DNA of 64,000 nucleotides from Pusillimonas caeni (GTDB lineage: Bacteria > Pseudomonadota > Gammaproteobacteria > Burkholderiales > Burkholderiaceae_B). Positions 27,336 through 35,862 of this stretch are shown piece by piece. The notes beneath the pieces were generated by a model. It ran no database searches and was not told the origin of the DNA. It saw only the letters and a list, made by a program, of their open reading frames with translations. Every line of letters starts with the position of its first letter. The first letter of the stretch is position 1. Location of the stretch: positions 1 through 64,000 of the forward strand of contig NZ_PDUW01000011.1 in assembly GCF_003545815.1 (NCBI RefSeq). The letters are read 5' to 3'. The position numbers were made by a program, and so were the translations under genes.

Positions 27336-28495
27336 CTTCCCGGCCCATGGCGCCTGTCATACAGCGTGTTCAGCCAACCGCCTGCCAGCAGCAGGGCCGC
27401 ATTGCTCCAGAAGATCGGAAACACGCCGAAGGCCGCGCCCATCGAGCCGAAAGCCAGCGGCACGATGATCTGTATGAGCTTGTTGACCGTCAGGCGCATG
27501 CCCAGCGCCTCGCCGGCCCGGCCGGGCGGTGAATGGTTGTACGTGAGAATGATGGACAGGGGTTGTCCGCAACCCAGCGCCAGGCCCAGGATGAAAGACA
27601 CCGCGGCCAGAAGGACGGGCTGCTGCAGCAGCGGGAACAGGAAATAGGTCAGGCCCGCCATCAGCAGGCAATAGGTCAGGACGCGCTTCTCGGTATAGCG
27701 CTGGGCCAGTCGGGGCAGGGCCAGGCGCACGATGAAGGCGGCCGCGGCCTGCATGCCGATGACGATGCCGATGAAGGAGGCCGTCAGGCCGATCGAGCGC
27801 CCATGGATGGGCATGTAGAAGTTGAACAGGTCTATGCCGGTCAGGATCAGGCCGCTGGTGATCAGCGTGTTGCGCAGGGGGCCATTGGCCAATAGTTCGC
27901 GCACCCCGCCGGGCGCATGCTCTTTCTTGCCCACCGCATGCGCGGGGATGAAGCGGCCGTACACGCACAGCAGCGTGCCGGGAATGAACGCGATGGCGGC
28001 CAGGATGGCCAGCGCGCTGGGGTATCCCGCGCTGTCGATCTGCCAGCCGACCAGCACCGGCCCGAGAAACCCCGATATGGAAGAGCCCAGGCTGAAGGTG
28101 CTGAAGTTCTTCGTGCGCGCCTGCTTGTCGCCCAGCGCTCCGATGAGGTTGTGGGTGGCGACGTGGAAGAAGATGTTGGAGGTGCCCAGGATCGCCGCCG
28201 CCAGGTACAGCGAGGACAGGGCCGGATGCAGCAGGGGAATCAGCAGGCCCAGGCCCATGCCGAACGAGCCCAGGATCATGGGCGGGCGCACCCCGGCCCG
28301 GTCGGACACGCGGCCCGCGTAGACCGCCACCAGCAACGGCACGCTGGCATAGGTGGCGGCCAGCACGCCGATGGCGATGGGCCCGGCGCCGAAGTGCAGG
28401 GCGTACAGCGCCACCAGAACCTTGCTGCCCTTGAGGCCGATCTGGTTCAGCACCGACAGCGCGACGGTCAGGTAGACGGCCAAGGCGGGATTCAA
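27305..28495 (-). CDS. Major facilitator superfamily transporter
   Basis: A 396-aa inner-membrane protein with about twelve hydrophobic segments. The MFS loop motif is present in variant form (VYAGRVSDRAGVRPPMILGS, between helices 2 and 3). It follows the secreted hydrolase gene by 40 bp on the minus strand and probably shares its promoter and the operator at 29994-30012. I infer import of a hydrolysis product or export of a side product; the substrate cannot be read. Confidence 0.88.
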   Translation of the reverse strand: MNPALAVYLTVALSVLNQIGLKGSKVLVALYALHFGAGPIAIGVLAATYASVPLLVAVYAGRVSDRAGVRPPMILGSFGMGLGLLIPLLHPALSSLYLAAAILGTSNIFFHVATHNLIGALGDKQARTKNFSTFSLGSSISGFLGPVLVGWQIDSAGYPSALAILAAIAFIPGTLLCVYGRFIPAHAVGKKEHAPGGVRELLANGPLRNTLITSGLILTGIDLFNFYMPIHGRSIGLTASFIGIVIGMQAAAAFIVRLALPRLAQRYTEKRVLTYCLLMAGLTYFLFPLLQQPVLLAAVSFILGLALGCGQPLSIILTYNHSPPGRAGEALGMRLTVNKLIQIIVPLAFGSMGAAFGVFPIFWSNAALLLAGGWLNTLYDRRHGPGSQSRTGRSGS

Positions 28496-28535
28496 GCGGC
28501 TGCTCCGTGCATGACTTCGGCCCTGGACGGCGGGC

Positions 28536-29891
28536 CTACTTGTCCTGTTTGCCGTTCACCGAATCGAAATAGCCCGAATCGATGAAGCGCAGCCACAGGC
28601 TTCCCACCGTCTTGATGCTGTCCTGGGTGAAGAGGTAGTGGTGCATGTCGCGCACCCGGGCCACGCGGTACTTGCCCGCATAGGGCTCCAGCACTTCGCG
28701 GTGCGCGTCCACGGTCTTCGGCGGAATGGCCTCGTCCCGCGTGCCGTTCATGTCCAGGATGGCCACGTTCTTCAAGGCCTCGGGCGGAAAGCTGGGTTCC
28801 ATGACGTCCTGGATCAGGCCTCCAAGACGGCGCTTTCTGTCTTCTTCGGGCAGCCAGTCGGACAGCCACATGCGCAGCGCGCCCTCGGTCAGGGCCGCCG
28901 GGGTGAACTGCATCCCCATGTCTTCGCCGCTCTTGAAGCGCGGGCCTTTCAGCGCGCCCTTCCACCATTGTTTGCGCGTGGCTTCGTCCAGGTCCTTGGT
29001 GTAGTAGCCGAAATCATCCTCGCCGCGTTCACGCAGGCGTTGCGCGGTCTTTGAATACGAGTTGGAGAAGTCGCCGTACTTGGCCTTGCGGTAGGCATAG
29101 GCAATGCCGACGTTGCTGGTGCCCCAGCCCAGATAGCCGTCGGGCTGGATGTACTTGGCCAGCGGATAAAGAAAGGCGCCGCCGGTGGACATGCCCCAGT
29201 ACAGCAGATAGGAATCCTTGCGCTCGCTTTCGGGCACCGCATGCTCGACGGCCAGGCGATAGCCCTCGACGAAGGTGTTCGGCGTGGCGGCCAGCATCTG
29301 CCGGTACAGAGGGGAGTCCTCTTTCGGATACCGATAGACGGCGCTGTCGCCCGACGTGGCCTGCTTCACGTCGCTCTGCTTGGTGGCATAGTCGGCCTGC
29401 GTCCAGGGCGCTTTCTGATGGCGGCTGAAGATGGGCATGCGCTGCTCCAGCGGGATGCTTTCCCATGAGCCCCTGCCTTTCTCGTCGAAGAAATTCCAGC
29501 GGCCGACCCGGGTCAGGGCGACGAACTTCACGCCCCGCTTGGCCAGCCACACGCCCGGGCCTTCCTTGCCTTCGGGCGTTTCAAGAAAGTCCATGGCGTA
29601 TTCGCTGCCGGGCTCGCCGCCCACCACCACGATCTTCCTGCCGTCGTGCAGCCTGGGCTTGGCAGGGGTCAGGGTGACGACCACCTGGGTGAAGGGTTGG
29701 CCGTAGGCCTCGAAGTCGATGTAGTCGATCTTCTCGGTGTAGTCGCTGGTTTCGGGGTAGTCGCCGCCCTGAAGGATGGCGGCGACGGTGTCCGGTTCGA
29801 CCATCCCTTTGTCGGGCGGCAGGCTCCAGGCCGCCGCCTGGTCGGCGGCAAAGCACAGTGCTACGGCAAGCAGCGAAAGATGTTTGAACAT
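28536..29891 (-). CDS. Secreted alpha/beta-hydrolase-like esterase
   Basis: A 451-aa exported protein. The signal peptide ends FAADQAAA-W (about residue 21). A candidate nucleophile elbow G-M-S-T-G occurs in LLYWGMSTGGAFLYPLAKY. A candidate acid (MNGTRDEAIPP) and a histidine (RDMHHYLFTQD) lie in the right order near the C-terminus, as in tannase/feruloyl-esterase-type enzymes. I therefore suggest a periplasmic or secreted esterase. The ATG at 29891 follows GAGGAG and gives a clean signal; the open frame extends 14 codons upstream. The gene is divergent from the molybdenum hydroxylase pair. Confidence 0.65.
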   Translation of the reverse strand: MFKHLSLLAVALCFAADQAAAWSLPPDKGMVEPDTVAAILQGGDYPETSDYTEKIDYIDFEAYGQPFTQVVVTLTPAKPRLHDGRKIVVVGGEPGSEYAMDFLETPEGKEGPGVWLAKRGVKFVALTRVGRWNFFDEKGRGSWESIPLEQRMPIFSRHQKAPWTQADYATKQSDVKQATSGDSAVYRYPKEDSPLYRQMLAATPNTFVEGYRLAVEHAVPESERKDSYLLYWGMSTGGAFLYPLAKYIQPDGYLGWGTSNVGIAYAYRKAKYGDFSNSYSKTAQRLRERGEDDFGYYTKDLDEATRKQWWKGALKGPRFKSGEDMGMQFTPAALTEGALRMWLSDWLPEEDRKRRLGGLIQDVMEPSFPPEALKNVAILDMNGTRDEAIPPKTVDAHREVLEPYAGKYRVARVRDMHHYLFTQDSIKTVGSLWLRFIDSGYFDSVNGKQDK

Positions 29892-29993
29892 GCTTGTTGT
29901 CTCCTCTGTGGAACCGTCTGACGCGGTTTTCATCGTCGATGGAAAGAAACGATTCTATCAACGGACGGGCAATTTTTGTTAAAAATAGAACAT

Positions 29994-30012
29994 TGTTCTT
30001 TATACAAGAACA
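29994..30012. promoter_or_regulatory. IclR-type operator 2 (divergent)
   Basis: TGTTCT-TTATACA-AGAACA, a perfect 6-7-6 repeat between the divergent hydrolase and molybdenum-hydroxylase genes. A third half-site AGAACA at 29987-29992 lies exactly 20 bp before the AGAACA of the repeat. Confidence 0.75.
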
Positions 30013-30066
30013 ACTAGGGAGTTGTTGTAACGGCTTGCGGCCTGCCTCTGGTAATGTGCTGTTATG

Positions 30067-30081
30067 TGGAATAGCATTCCA
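30067..30081. promoter_or_regulatory. TGGAAT-AGC-ATTCCA palindrome upstream of the 2Fe-2S subunit
   Basis: A perfect 6-3-6 inverted repeat 51 bp before the first molybdenum-hydroxylase gene. It resembles the outer GGAAT/ATTCC pair around operator 1 and classical IclR boxes (TGGAAAT-like). Probably a second protein-binding site in this divergent region. Confidence 0.5.
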
Positions 30082-30131
30082 AAAATAAAGAATTTATCGA
30101 CGCGCAATGACGTGAAACCAAGGAGGAGACG

Positions 30132-30617
30132 ATGGAAAAACCGTTGGAAATCGAGGTCAATGGCAGACGGCACGCGGTCGAGGCGCCGCCCGATACGCCT
30201 CTGCTCTATGTGCTGCGTAATGAAATGGACTTGCGCGGCCCCCGCTTCGGCTGCGGCTTGGCGCAGTGCGGCGCCTGTACCGTGCACATGGATGGCGTAG
30301 CCATCCGTTCCTGCGTTACGCCGGCATCGGCCGCAGCGGGCGCCCGCATCACCACGCTCGAGGGCCTGGCCGCCGCCTATCACGGCAAGGAGGGCGAGGG
30401 GCTGCATCCCGTGCAGCAGGCCTTCATCGACGAGCAGGCGGCGCAGTGCGGATACTGCGTCAACGCCTGGATCATGACTTCCGCCGCCCTGCTCGACAAG
30501 ACGCCCGATGCGTCCGATGAGCAGATCAAGGAGGGTCTGCGCGGGCTCAAGTGCCGCTGCGGAACGCAGATCAGCGTCATGCGCGCGGTGCGGCGCGCTT
30601 CCAAGGCCATGGCATAG
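30132..30617 (+). CDS. (2Fe-2S)-binding small subunit of a molybdenum hydroxylase
   Basis: A 161-aa electron-transfer subunit of the xanthine-oxidase family. The plant-type cluster is bound by GCGLAQCGACTVHMDG. The second, C-terminal cluster uses CGYCVNAW and LKCRCGTQ. A strong ribosome-binding site (AAGGAGGAGACG) precedes the ATG. Together with the next gene it forms a two-subunit enzyme of the isoquinoline 1-oxidoreductase type, with no FAD subunit. Such enzymes hydroxylate N-heteroaromatics or oxidise aldehydes, with water as oxygen donor. Confidence 0.9.
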   Translation: MEKPLEIEVNGRRHAVEAPPDTPLLYVLRNEMDLRGPRFGCGLAQCGACTVHMDGVAIRSCVTPASAAAGARITTLEGLAAAYHGKEGEGLHPVQQAFIDEQAAQCGYCVNAWIMTSAALLDKTPDASDEQIKEGLRGLKCRCGTQISVMRAVRRASKAMA

Positions 30618-30626
30618 GAGGGCGGC

Positions 30627-32924
30627 ATGGACAATCTTTCATCCAAGGCTCCCGGCGGCGTCACGCGCAGAAGGTTTCTCGCTGCTTCGGGCGCGCTCGT
30701 CGTGTCTTTCGCGCTGCCGGCGGCCGCCCGCACGCAAGCTCCTTCCGTTGCCGACGGTTCCGCCGCCGGATACCGGCCCGGGCCGTGGGCCGATACGGTG
30801 GACCAGAAACAGCTCGACTCCTGGCTGGCCGTACTGCCCGATGGTTCGGTGGTGGCCGGCGTGGGCAAGATCGAGGCGGGCATGGGCATCAGCACAGCGT
30901 TCGCCCAGATCGTGGCCGACGAACTCGACGTGTCCCTGGACAAAGTCACCATTCACATGGGCGACACGGCCACCACGGTCGATCAGCGCGGCACCGGTTC
31001 CAGCAACGGCATCATGAAGGGCGGCGACGCCTTGCGCAAGGCCGGCGCCCAGGCGCGCCATGCGCTGGTGTCCATGGCCGCCGCGCGCCTGGGCGTTCCC
31101 GCCGAGCAGCTGGAGGTCGAGGACGGCGTGGTGCGCGTCGCGGCGGACCCGGGCAAGTCCATCGCCTATGGCGATCTGATCGGCGGCAAGCGCTTCGAGA
31201 TGGCGCTGGACGACAAGGTCGCCACGAAAGAAGCCTCCCGCTACAAGCTGGTGGGAAAGCCCGTGCCGCGCACCGACATTCCACTCAAAGTGACGGGAGA
31301 ATACGTCTACCTGGTCGATCACAAGGTGCCGGGCATGCTGCACGGCCGGGTCATCCGCCCGCCCAGAGCCGGTGCTCGCCTGATAAGCGTACCCTCGGGC
31401 CAGAAACTGCCGGGCTTGCTGAAAGTAGTAGCCAAGGGCGATTACGTGGCCGTGGTGTGCGAGCGCGAAGAGCAGGCCGTCAAGGCCGCGCGCGAATTGA
31501 AAGTCGAATGGTCGACGCCGGAGCCGATGTTCGCCGAGTCTTATGAAGCGCTGTACGCTTCCTTGCGCAGCGACACCCCCAAGCAGTCCAAGACGGCGGA
31601 CGTGGTGGGCGACGTCGAGCAGGCCATCGCCGGCGCCGCCAAGGTTTTGCAGGCGCAGTACGAATATCCTTTCCAGTCGCATGCCTGCATGGGACCCGCA
31701 TGCGCCGTGGCCGACGTGCGGGCCGACGGCGCGCAAGTGTGGTCGGGCGGGCAGAAGCCTTATCCCCTGCGCCGCGCCGTGGCTGAACTGCTGGGGATGG
31801 AGGCCGAGAAGGTGCGCGTCACGTGGATGCCGGGGCCGGGCTCCTACGGCATGAACGATGCCGATGACGCCGCCATGGACGCCGTGCTGCTTTCACGTGA
31901 AATGGGCAGGCCGGTCCGGGTGCAGTACATGCGCGTCGACGGCACGGCCTGGGATGCCAAAGGGGCGCCCATCGCGTTCAACATGCGCGCGGCCCTGGAC
32001 GGACAAGGCAAGGTACAGGCCTTCGACTACGAAGCCATGGGCTATTCGAGCCGCGTGCGCCCTTCGGGCACCGACCATCCGGGCGACACGATATCGGTGC
32101 AGCTGATGGGCGACGGCACGGCCGCCAGCACCGAAAAGCACCAATTCTCGGAAGAGAACTACGTATTTCGCAACAAGCGCAAGACCAGCCATCTGTTCGA
32201 ATGGCGCCAGTCGCTGCCCACCGGCCTGCGCACCACTCATTTGCGCGATCCCGACGGCATGGCCACCTGTTTTGCCAGCGAATGCTTCATCGACGAGATA
32301 GCCGCGGCCGCGGGCGTCGATCCAGTAGCGTTCCGTCTTGCTCATCTGACCGAGCCGCGCGACAAAGGGGTGGTCGAGGCGGTGGCGAAGGCGGCCGGGT
32401 GGGAGCCGCGCCCCGTGCCGGCCATGATGCGGGACGGAGCCGAAATGGTCGGCCGCGGCATCGCCTATTCGCCTCGCGACGCGAGCGTCGTGGCGCTGGT
32501 GGCGGAAGTCCGTGTCAACATGGAGACGGGGCAATTCCATGTCACCCGCTTCGTCGTGGCCCACGATTGCGGCTTCGTGGTCAACCCCCTGGGACTGGAC
32601 CGGACCATCGAAGGCAATCTGCTCATGGGCCTGAGCCGCGCAAAATACGAAGCGGTACGCTTCAGCGCCGACCAGGTCACGAGCGTCGACTGGGCTTCCT
32701 ACCCCATCGCGGAGATCGACGATGCGCCCGACCGCCTGGACGTCGTGATGGTGAACAATCATCCCGGCGCCAAGCCGGCGGGGGCCGGCGAGCCGAGCAT
32801 ACGGCCGGTGGCCGCCGTCCTGGCCAATGCCCTGTTCGACGCGACGGGGGTGCGCATACGCCGCGTGCCGTTCACACCCGAGAACCTCAAAGCGGCTTTC
32901 AAGGCGCACGCCGCCGCGACGTAA
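30627..32924 (+). CDS. Molybdopterin-binding large subunit of a periplasmic molybdenum hydroxylase
   Basis: A 765-aa catalytic subunit related to IorB. The N-terminus carries a twin-arginine signal (VTRRRFLAASGALVVSFALPAAA, residues 12-34), so the folded enzyme is exported. The two tandem aldehyde-oxidase-like halves follow, with GTGSSNGIMKGGDALRKAG and WMPGPGSYGMNDADDAAMDA in the substrate/cofactor region, and the closing GAGEPSIRPVAAVLANALFDATG. It starts 9 bp after the small subunit, which presumably travels with it. No cytochrome-type electron acceptor gene is adjacent. N-heterocycle hydroxylation is my preferred inference. Confidence 0.9.
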   Translation: MDNLSSKAPGGVTRRRFLAASGALVVSFALPAAARTQAPSVADGSAAGYRPGPWADTVDQKQLDSWLAVLPDGSVVAGVGKIEAGMGISTAFAQIVADELDVSLDKVTIHMGDTATTVDQRGTGSSNGIMKGGDALRKAGAQARHALVSMAAARLGVPAEQLEVEDGVVRVAADPGKSIAYGDLIGGKRFEMALDDKVATKEASRYKLVGKPVPRTDIPLKVTGEYVYLVDHKVPGMLHGRVIRPPRAGARLISVPSGQKLPGLLKVVAKGDYVAVVCEREEQAVKAARELKVEWSTPEPMFAESYEALYASLRSDTPKQSKTADVVGDVEQAIAGAAKVLQAQYEYPFQSHACMGPACAVADVRADGAQVWSGGQKPYPLRRAVAELLGMEAEKVRVTWMPGPGSYGMNDADDAAMDAVLLSREMGRPVRVQYMRVDGTAWDAKGAPIAFNMRAALDGQGKVQAFDYEAMGYSSRVRPSGTDHPGDTISVQLMGDGTAASTEKHQFSEENYVFRNKRKTSHLFEWRQSLPTGLRTTHLRDPDGMATCFASECFIDEIAAAAGVDPVAFRLAHLTEPRDKGVVEAVAKAAGWEPRPVPAMMRDGAEMVGRGIAYSPRDASVVALVAEVRVNMETGQFHVTRFVVAHDCGFVVNPLGLDRTIEGNLLMGLSRAKYEAVRFSADQVTSVDWASYPIAEIDDAPDRLDVVMVNNHPGAKPAGAGEPSIRPVAAVLANALFDATGVRIRRVPFTPENLKAAFKAHAAAT

Positions 32925-32933
32925 TGCCGTATC

Positions 32934-32963
32934 CGGCCGCGCGCCTTGCGCGCGGCCGCCTTT
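32934..32963 (+). terminator. GC-rich hairpin after the molybdenum-hydroxylase genes
   Basis: GGCCGCGCGCC-TTG-CGCGCGGCC followed by GCCTTTCT. The stem is very strong but the T-run is short, so termination may be partial. Confidence 0.45.
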
Positions 32964-32975
32964 CTGCCCTCCGCA

Positions 32976-33004
32976 TTGACTTTTGCGGCGGCTTTGTCTA
33001 CCAT
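32976..33004 (+). promoter_or_regulatory. Sigma-70-like promoter of the bicupin-eutA operon
   Basis: TTGACT (32976-32981), a 17-bp spacer, and TACCAT (32999-33004). The predicted start point falls at the first operator half-site, so a bound regulator would block transcription. Confidence 0.55.
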
Positions 33005-33010
33005 TTTTAC

Positions 33011-33042
33011 TATAACAGAACGATATCCCATATAACAGAACA
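33011..33042. promoter_or_regulatory. IclR-type operator 3 (tandem half-sites, 20-bp period)
   Basis: TATAAC-AGAACG (33011-33022) and TATAAC-AGAACA (33031-33042) are direct repeats with a period of exactly 20 bp, two helical turns. The left TGTTCT arms are degenerate. The element lies 45 bp before the bicupin start. Confidence 0.65.
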
Positions 33043-33086
33043 TTGGCGCGGCCAACGGCGGTCGGCCAGGCATACGGAGGAACAAC

Positions 33087-34289
33087 ATGCCGCACGACAA
33101 GGACCGGACCCACTGGCACGAGCCGGCTGGCCATAAAAAGGCGGGGTTCGGGCAGTTCAAGAAGCAGCCCACTCCTTACGATGCCTTCATGGAAGAAGAA
33201 GGCATACCGGTATATCGCGACCTGGGCATCAGCAAGGTGCAGAATCTTCCCCTGTATCCCTGGAAGCGCAAGGGCGGCCGCGGCCACTACATCCAGCTGT
33301 ACGGCACCGAGGGAAAATGGGGCTGCTACGTGGTCGAAGTGCCGCCGGCGGGCGCCCTCAATGTCGAGAAACACATGTACGAGGAGATCTTCCTCGTGGT
33401 CGAAGGGCGCGGCACGACCGAGGTATGGCAAGAGGGCGATACCAAGAAGCACGTCTTCGAGTGGCAGGCCGGGTCGATGTTCTCCATTCCGATGAACGCG
33501 ATGTACCGCATCGTCAATGGAACCAACAGCGGCGCCCTGCTGCTGGCCGGCACGACCGCGCCCAATGTGATCAACATGATCAACAACTTCGATGCGGTGT
33601 TCAATAACCCGTTTGTCTTCCGTGACCGCTTCAGCGGCGCGGAAGACTTTTTTAAACCCAAGGACGACATCGAGCCCGACCCGGTGCGCGGACTTGCCAT
33701 GCGTCGCACCAACCTCATCCCCGACGCAATGAACTGCGAACTGCCGCTCGACAACCGCCGCTCGCCCGGCTATCGGCGCATCGAGCCGTTCATGACCAAC
33801 AACGTGTTCTACTTCTGGATAGGCCAGCACGAGAACGGCCGCTATTCCAAGGCGCATGCCCATACCTCGGCCGCGGTGCTGATCTGCCTCAAGGGCAAGG
33901 GCTACACCTACACCTGGCCCGAAGAGCTGGGCGTCAACCCCTGGAAGGATGGGCACGGCGACAAGGTGCGCCGCCTGGACTACGAGCCGGTGGGCATGGT
34001 CACGGCGGCGCCGGGCGGCGCGCGCTGGTATCACCAGCACTTCAGCGTGTCCGAAGACCCTTTCCGCCTGACGGCCTGGTTCGGCCCCCACAACCCGGGC
34101 CGCGACCCGGGGCCGCCGGGCGAGAAGCACACCGATTACACCGCCATCGACGTCAACGAGGGCGGAACGGCCATTCCGTACTCCATGGAAGACCCCCACA
34201 TCCGCCAGGAATACGAGGCGCTGCTCAAGCAGAACGGCGTGACCAACCGCATGAAGCCCGAGTGGTACGAGCGCTCGTACGACAAGTGA
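33087..34289 (+). CDS. Bicupin protein paired with a EutA-like ATPase
   Basis: A 400-aa protein with two cupin domains. The first (about residues 85-170) has EVPPAGALNVEKHMYEEIFLVVEGRG and a GSMFSIPMN stretch. The second (about 245-345) has YSKAHAHTSAAVLICLKGKGYTYTW, with the likely metal ligands KAHAHT, and GGARWYHQHFS. Its length is close to that of gentisate 1,2-dioxygenase-type bicupins, so ring cleavage or decarboxylation is possible. The stop is 7 bp before a EutA-like gene, implying tight coupling. A second bicupin at 59.2 kb shares FEWQAGS(M/L)F(S/A)IP(M/L)NA. Confidence 0.8.
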   Translation: MPHDKDRTHWHEPAGHKKAGFGQFKKQPTPYDAFMEEEGIPVYRDLGISKVQNLPLYPWKRKGGRGHYIQLYGTEGKWGCYVVEVPPAGALNVEKHMYEEIFLVVEGRGTTEVWQEGDTKKHVFEWQAGSMFSIPMNAMYRIVNGTNSGALLLAGTTAPNVINMINNFDAVFNNPFVFRDRFSGAEDFFKPKDDIEPDPVRGLAMRRTNLIPDAMNCELPLDNRRSPGYRRIEPFMTNNVFYFWIGQHENGRYSKAHAHTSAAVLICLKGKGYTYTWPEELGVNPWKDGHGDKVRRLDYEPVGMVTAAPGGARWYHQHFSVSEDPFRLTAWFGPHNPGRDPGPPGEKHTDYTAIDVNEGGTAIPYSMEDPHIRQEYEALLKQNGVTNRMKPEWYERSYDK

Positions 34290-34296
34290 GCCGGCA

Positions 34297-35814
34297 ATGA
34301 GCGACAGTTCGGGCGGACGCATCTTCTTCAGCAATATGGGGCGCAGCCTCGAGGAGGAAGACGAGATCCGCCTCGTCAGCGTCGGGGTGGACATCGGCTC
34401 GTCGACGTCGCACCTGGTGTTCTCGCGCATCGTGCTCGAACGGCTGGACAACCGCTACATCGTGTCCGAGCGCGTGGTGCTGCACGAGTCCGAGGTGCTG
34501 CTTACCCCCTATGCTCAAGACCAGACCATCGACGCGGCGGCGCTGGGCGCTTTCATCGACCGCCAGTACGAGCTGGCCGGGGTCGAGCCGCGCAACATCG
34601 ACACGGGGGCGCTCATCCTCACCGGCGTGGCGGTACGGCGCAGCAATGCCCGCGCCATCGGAGACCTCTTCGCCTCGCAGGCGGGCAAGTTCGTGTCGGT
34701 CAGCGCCGGCGACGGCCTGGAAACCACGCTTGCCGCCTATGGGTCGGGCGCCATGGCCCGCTCCATCCGCGACAATTCGCGCGTGATGAACATCGACATC
34801 GGCGGAGGCACGTCCAAGATCGCGGTGTGCGAGGCGGGCGAACTCATTGAAATGACGGCGATGGACGTGGGCGCGCGCAGTGTCTCCTTCGACGAGCAGG
34901 GGCGCGTGGCGCGCATCGAAGAGGCCGGCCGGCGCTTCGCGCATGAAGCGGGACTGAACCTGGAGCCGGGGCTGGCGCCCGACGAGGCGGGCCTGCAGCG
35001 CATGGTCGAGATCATGGCCGACCGCTTGATGGAGGCGGTGCAGCAGCCCAAGCTCAGTGAAAGCACGGCGGAACTGCTGCGCCTGGACCCGCTGCGCAAC
35101 GCGCGCCCGCCCGACGCCATTACGTTCTCGGGCGGCGTGTCCGAATACATCTATGGCCGTCAGGCGGCCGGCTTCGGCGACCTGGGCGCGCGCCTGGCCC
35201 GGGCCATGCTAAAGCGCGTGGACGCTTGGGGACCGCGATTGCACCGGCCCGAACAGGGCATACGCGCAACGGTGGTGGGCGCATCGCAATACACCATACA
35301 GGTCAGCGGCAGCACGATCTACGTGGAACCCCTCGAAGCGCTGCCCCTGCGCAATGTGCCGGTGATCAATCCCGACCTGGACCTGGCGCCCGAAGAGCTG
35401 GACGCAAAGGGCATTGCCCGGGCGATCGCCGCGGCGCTGCGCCGGCTCGATCTGCATGAGGGCGACAGGCCGGTGGCCTTGTGCTACCGCTGGCGGGAGT
35501 CGGCGATGTATGGGCGCATGGACGCATTCTGCCGGGGGGTGAGCGAAGGCCTGTCGAATCATCTCGCCAAGGGCCGGCCCTTGATCCTGGTGGGCGAGGG
35601 GGACATCGGCGGGTTGATCGGAATGCATCTGAAGCAGGTGCTGGGCATGAAGAACACGATCGCCTCGATCGACGGGATTGCCTTGAAGGAGTTCGATTTC
35701 ATCGATATCGGGAAGATGCTGGATACGTCGGGCGCGGTGCCGGTGGTGATCAAGTCGCTGGTGTTTCCTTCCAGTGCGGCGCTGGGGCGGGTCCTTGAAG
35801 CCGATTCAGTCTAG
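34297..35814 (+). CDS. EutA-like reactivating-factor ATPase, copy 1
   Basis: A 505-aa protein of the EutA family (actin/Hsp70 fold), known for ATP-driven removal of damaged B12 from ethanolamine ammonia-lyase. The nucleotide-binding motifs are GVDIGSSTSHLVF (about 29-41), NIDIGGGTSKIAV (about 165-177) and TFSGGVSEYIYG (about 278-289). Length and overall layout fit EutA. No EutB, EutC or other B12 enzyme gene is in the window. The immediate upstream partner is a bicupin. I infer a reactivase or cofactor-loading role for a different metalloenzyme. Its paralog lies at 48.7 kb. Confidence 0.85.
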   Translation: MSDSSGGRIFFSNMGRSLEEEDEIRLVSVGVDIGSSTSHLVFSRIVLERLDNRYIVSERVVLHESEVLLTPYAQDQTIDAAALGAFIDRQYELAGVEPRNIDTGALILTGVAVRRSNARAIGDLFASQAGKFVSVSAGDGLETTLAAYGSGAMARSIRDNSRVMNIDIGGGTSKIAVCEAGELIEMTAMDVGARSVSFDEQGRVARIEEAGRRFAHEAGLNLEPGLAPDEAGLQRMVEIMADRLMEAVQQPKLSESTAELLRLDPLRNARPPDAITFSGGVSEYIYGRQAAGFGDLGARLARAMLKRVDAWGPRLHRPEQGIRATVVGASQYTIQVSGSTIYVEPLEALPLRNVPVINPDLDLAPEELDAKGIARAIAAALRRLDLHEGDRPVALCYRWRESAMYGRMDAFCRGVSEGLSNHLAKGRPLILVGEGDIGGLIGMHLKQVLGMKNTIASIDGIALKEFDFIDIGKMLDTSGAVPVVIKSLVFPSSAALGRVLEADSV

Positions 35815-35862
35815 ATCTGCGACGCATGTAATCAAGACGCCGCCCGCCCAGGCGGTGCAAGA

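Noticed and set aside
31893-34451. An 852-codon minus-strand open frame
   Set aside because: Antisense shadow crossing three plus-strand genes with clear motifs (molybdenum hydroxylase, bicupin, EutA-like).
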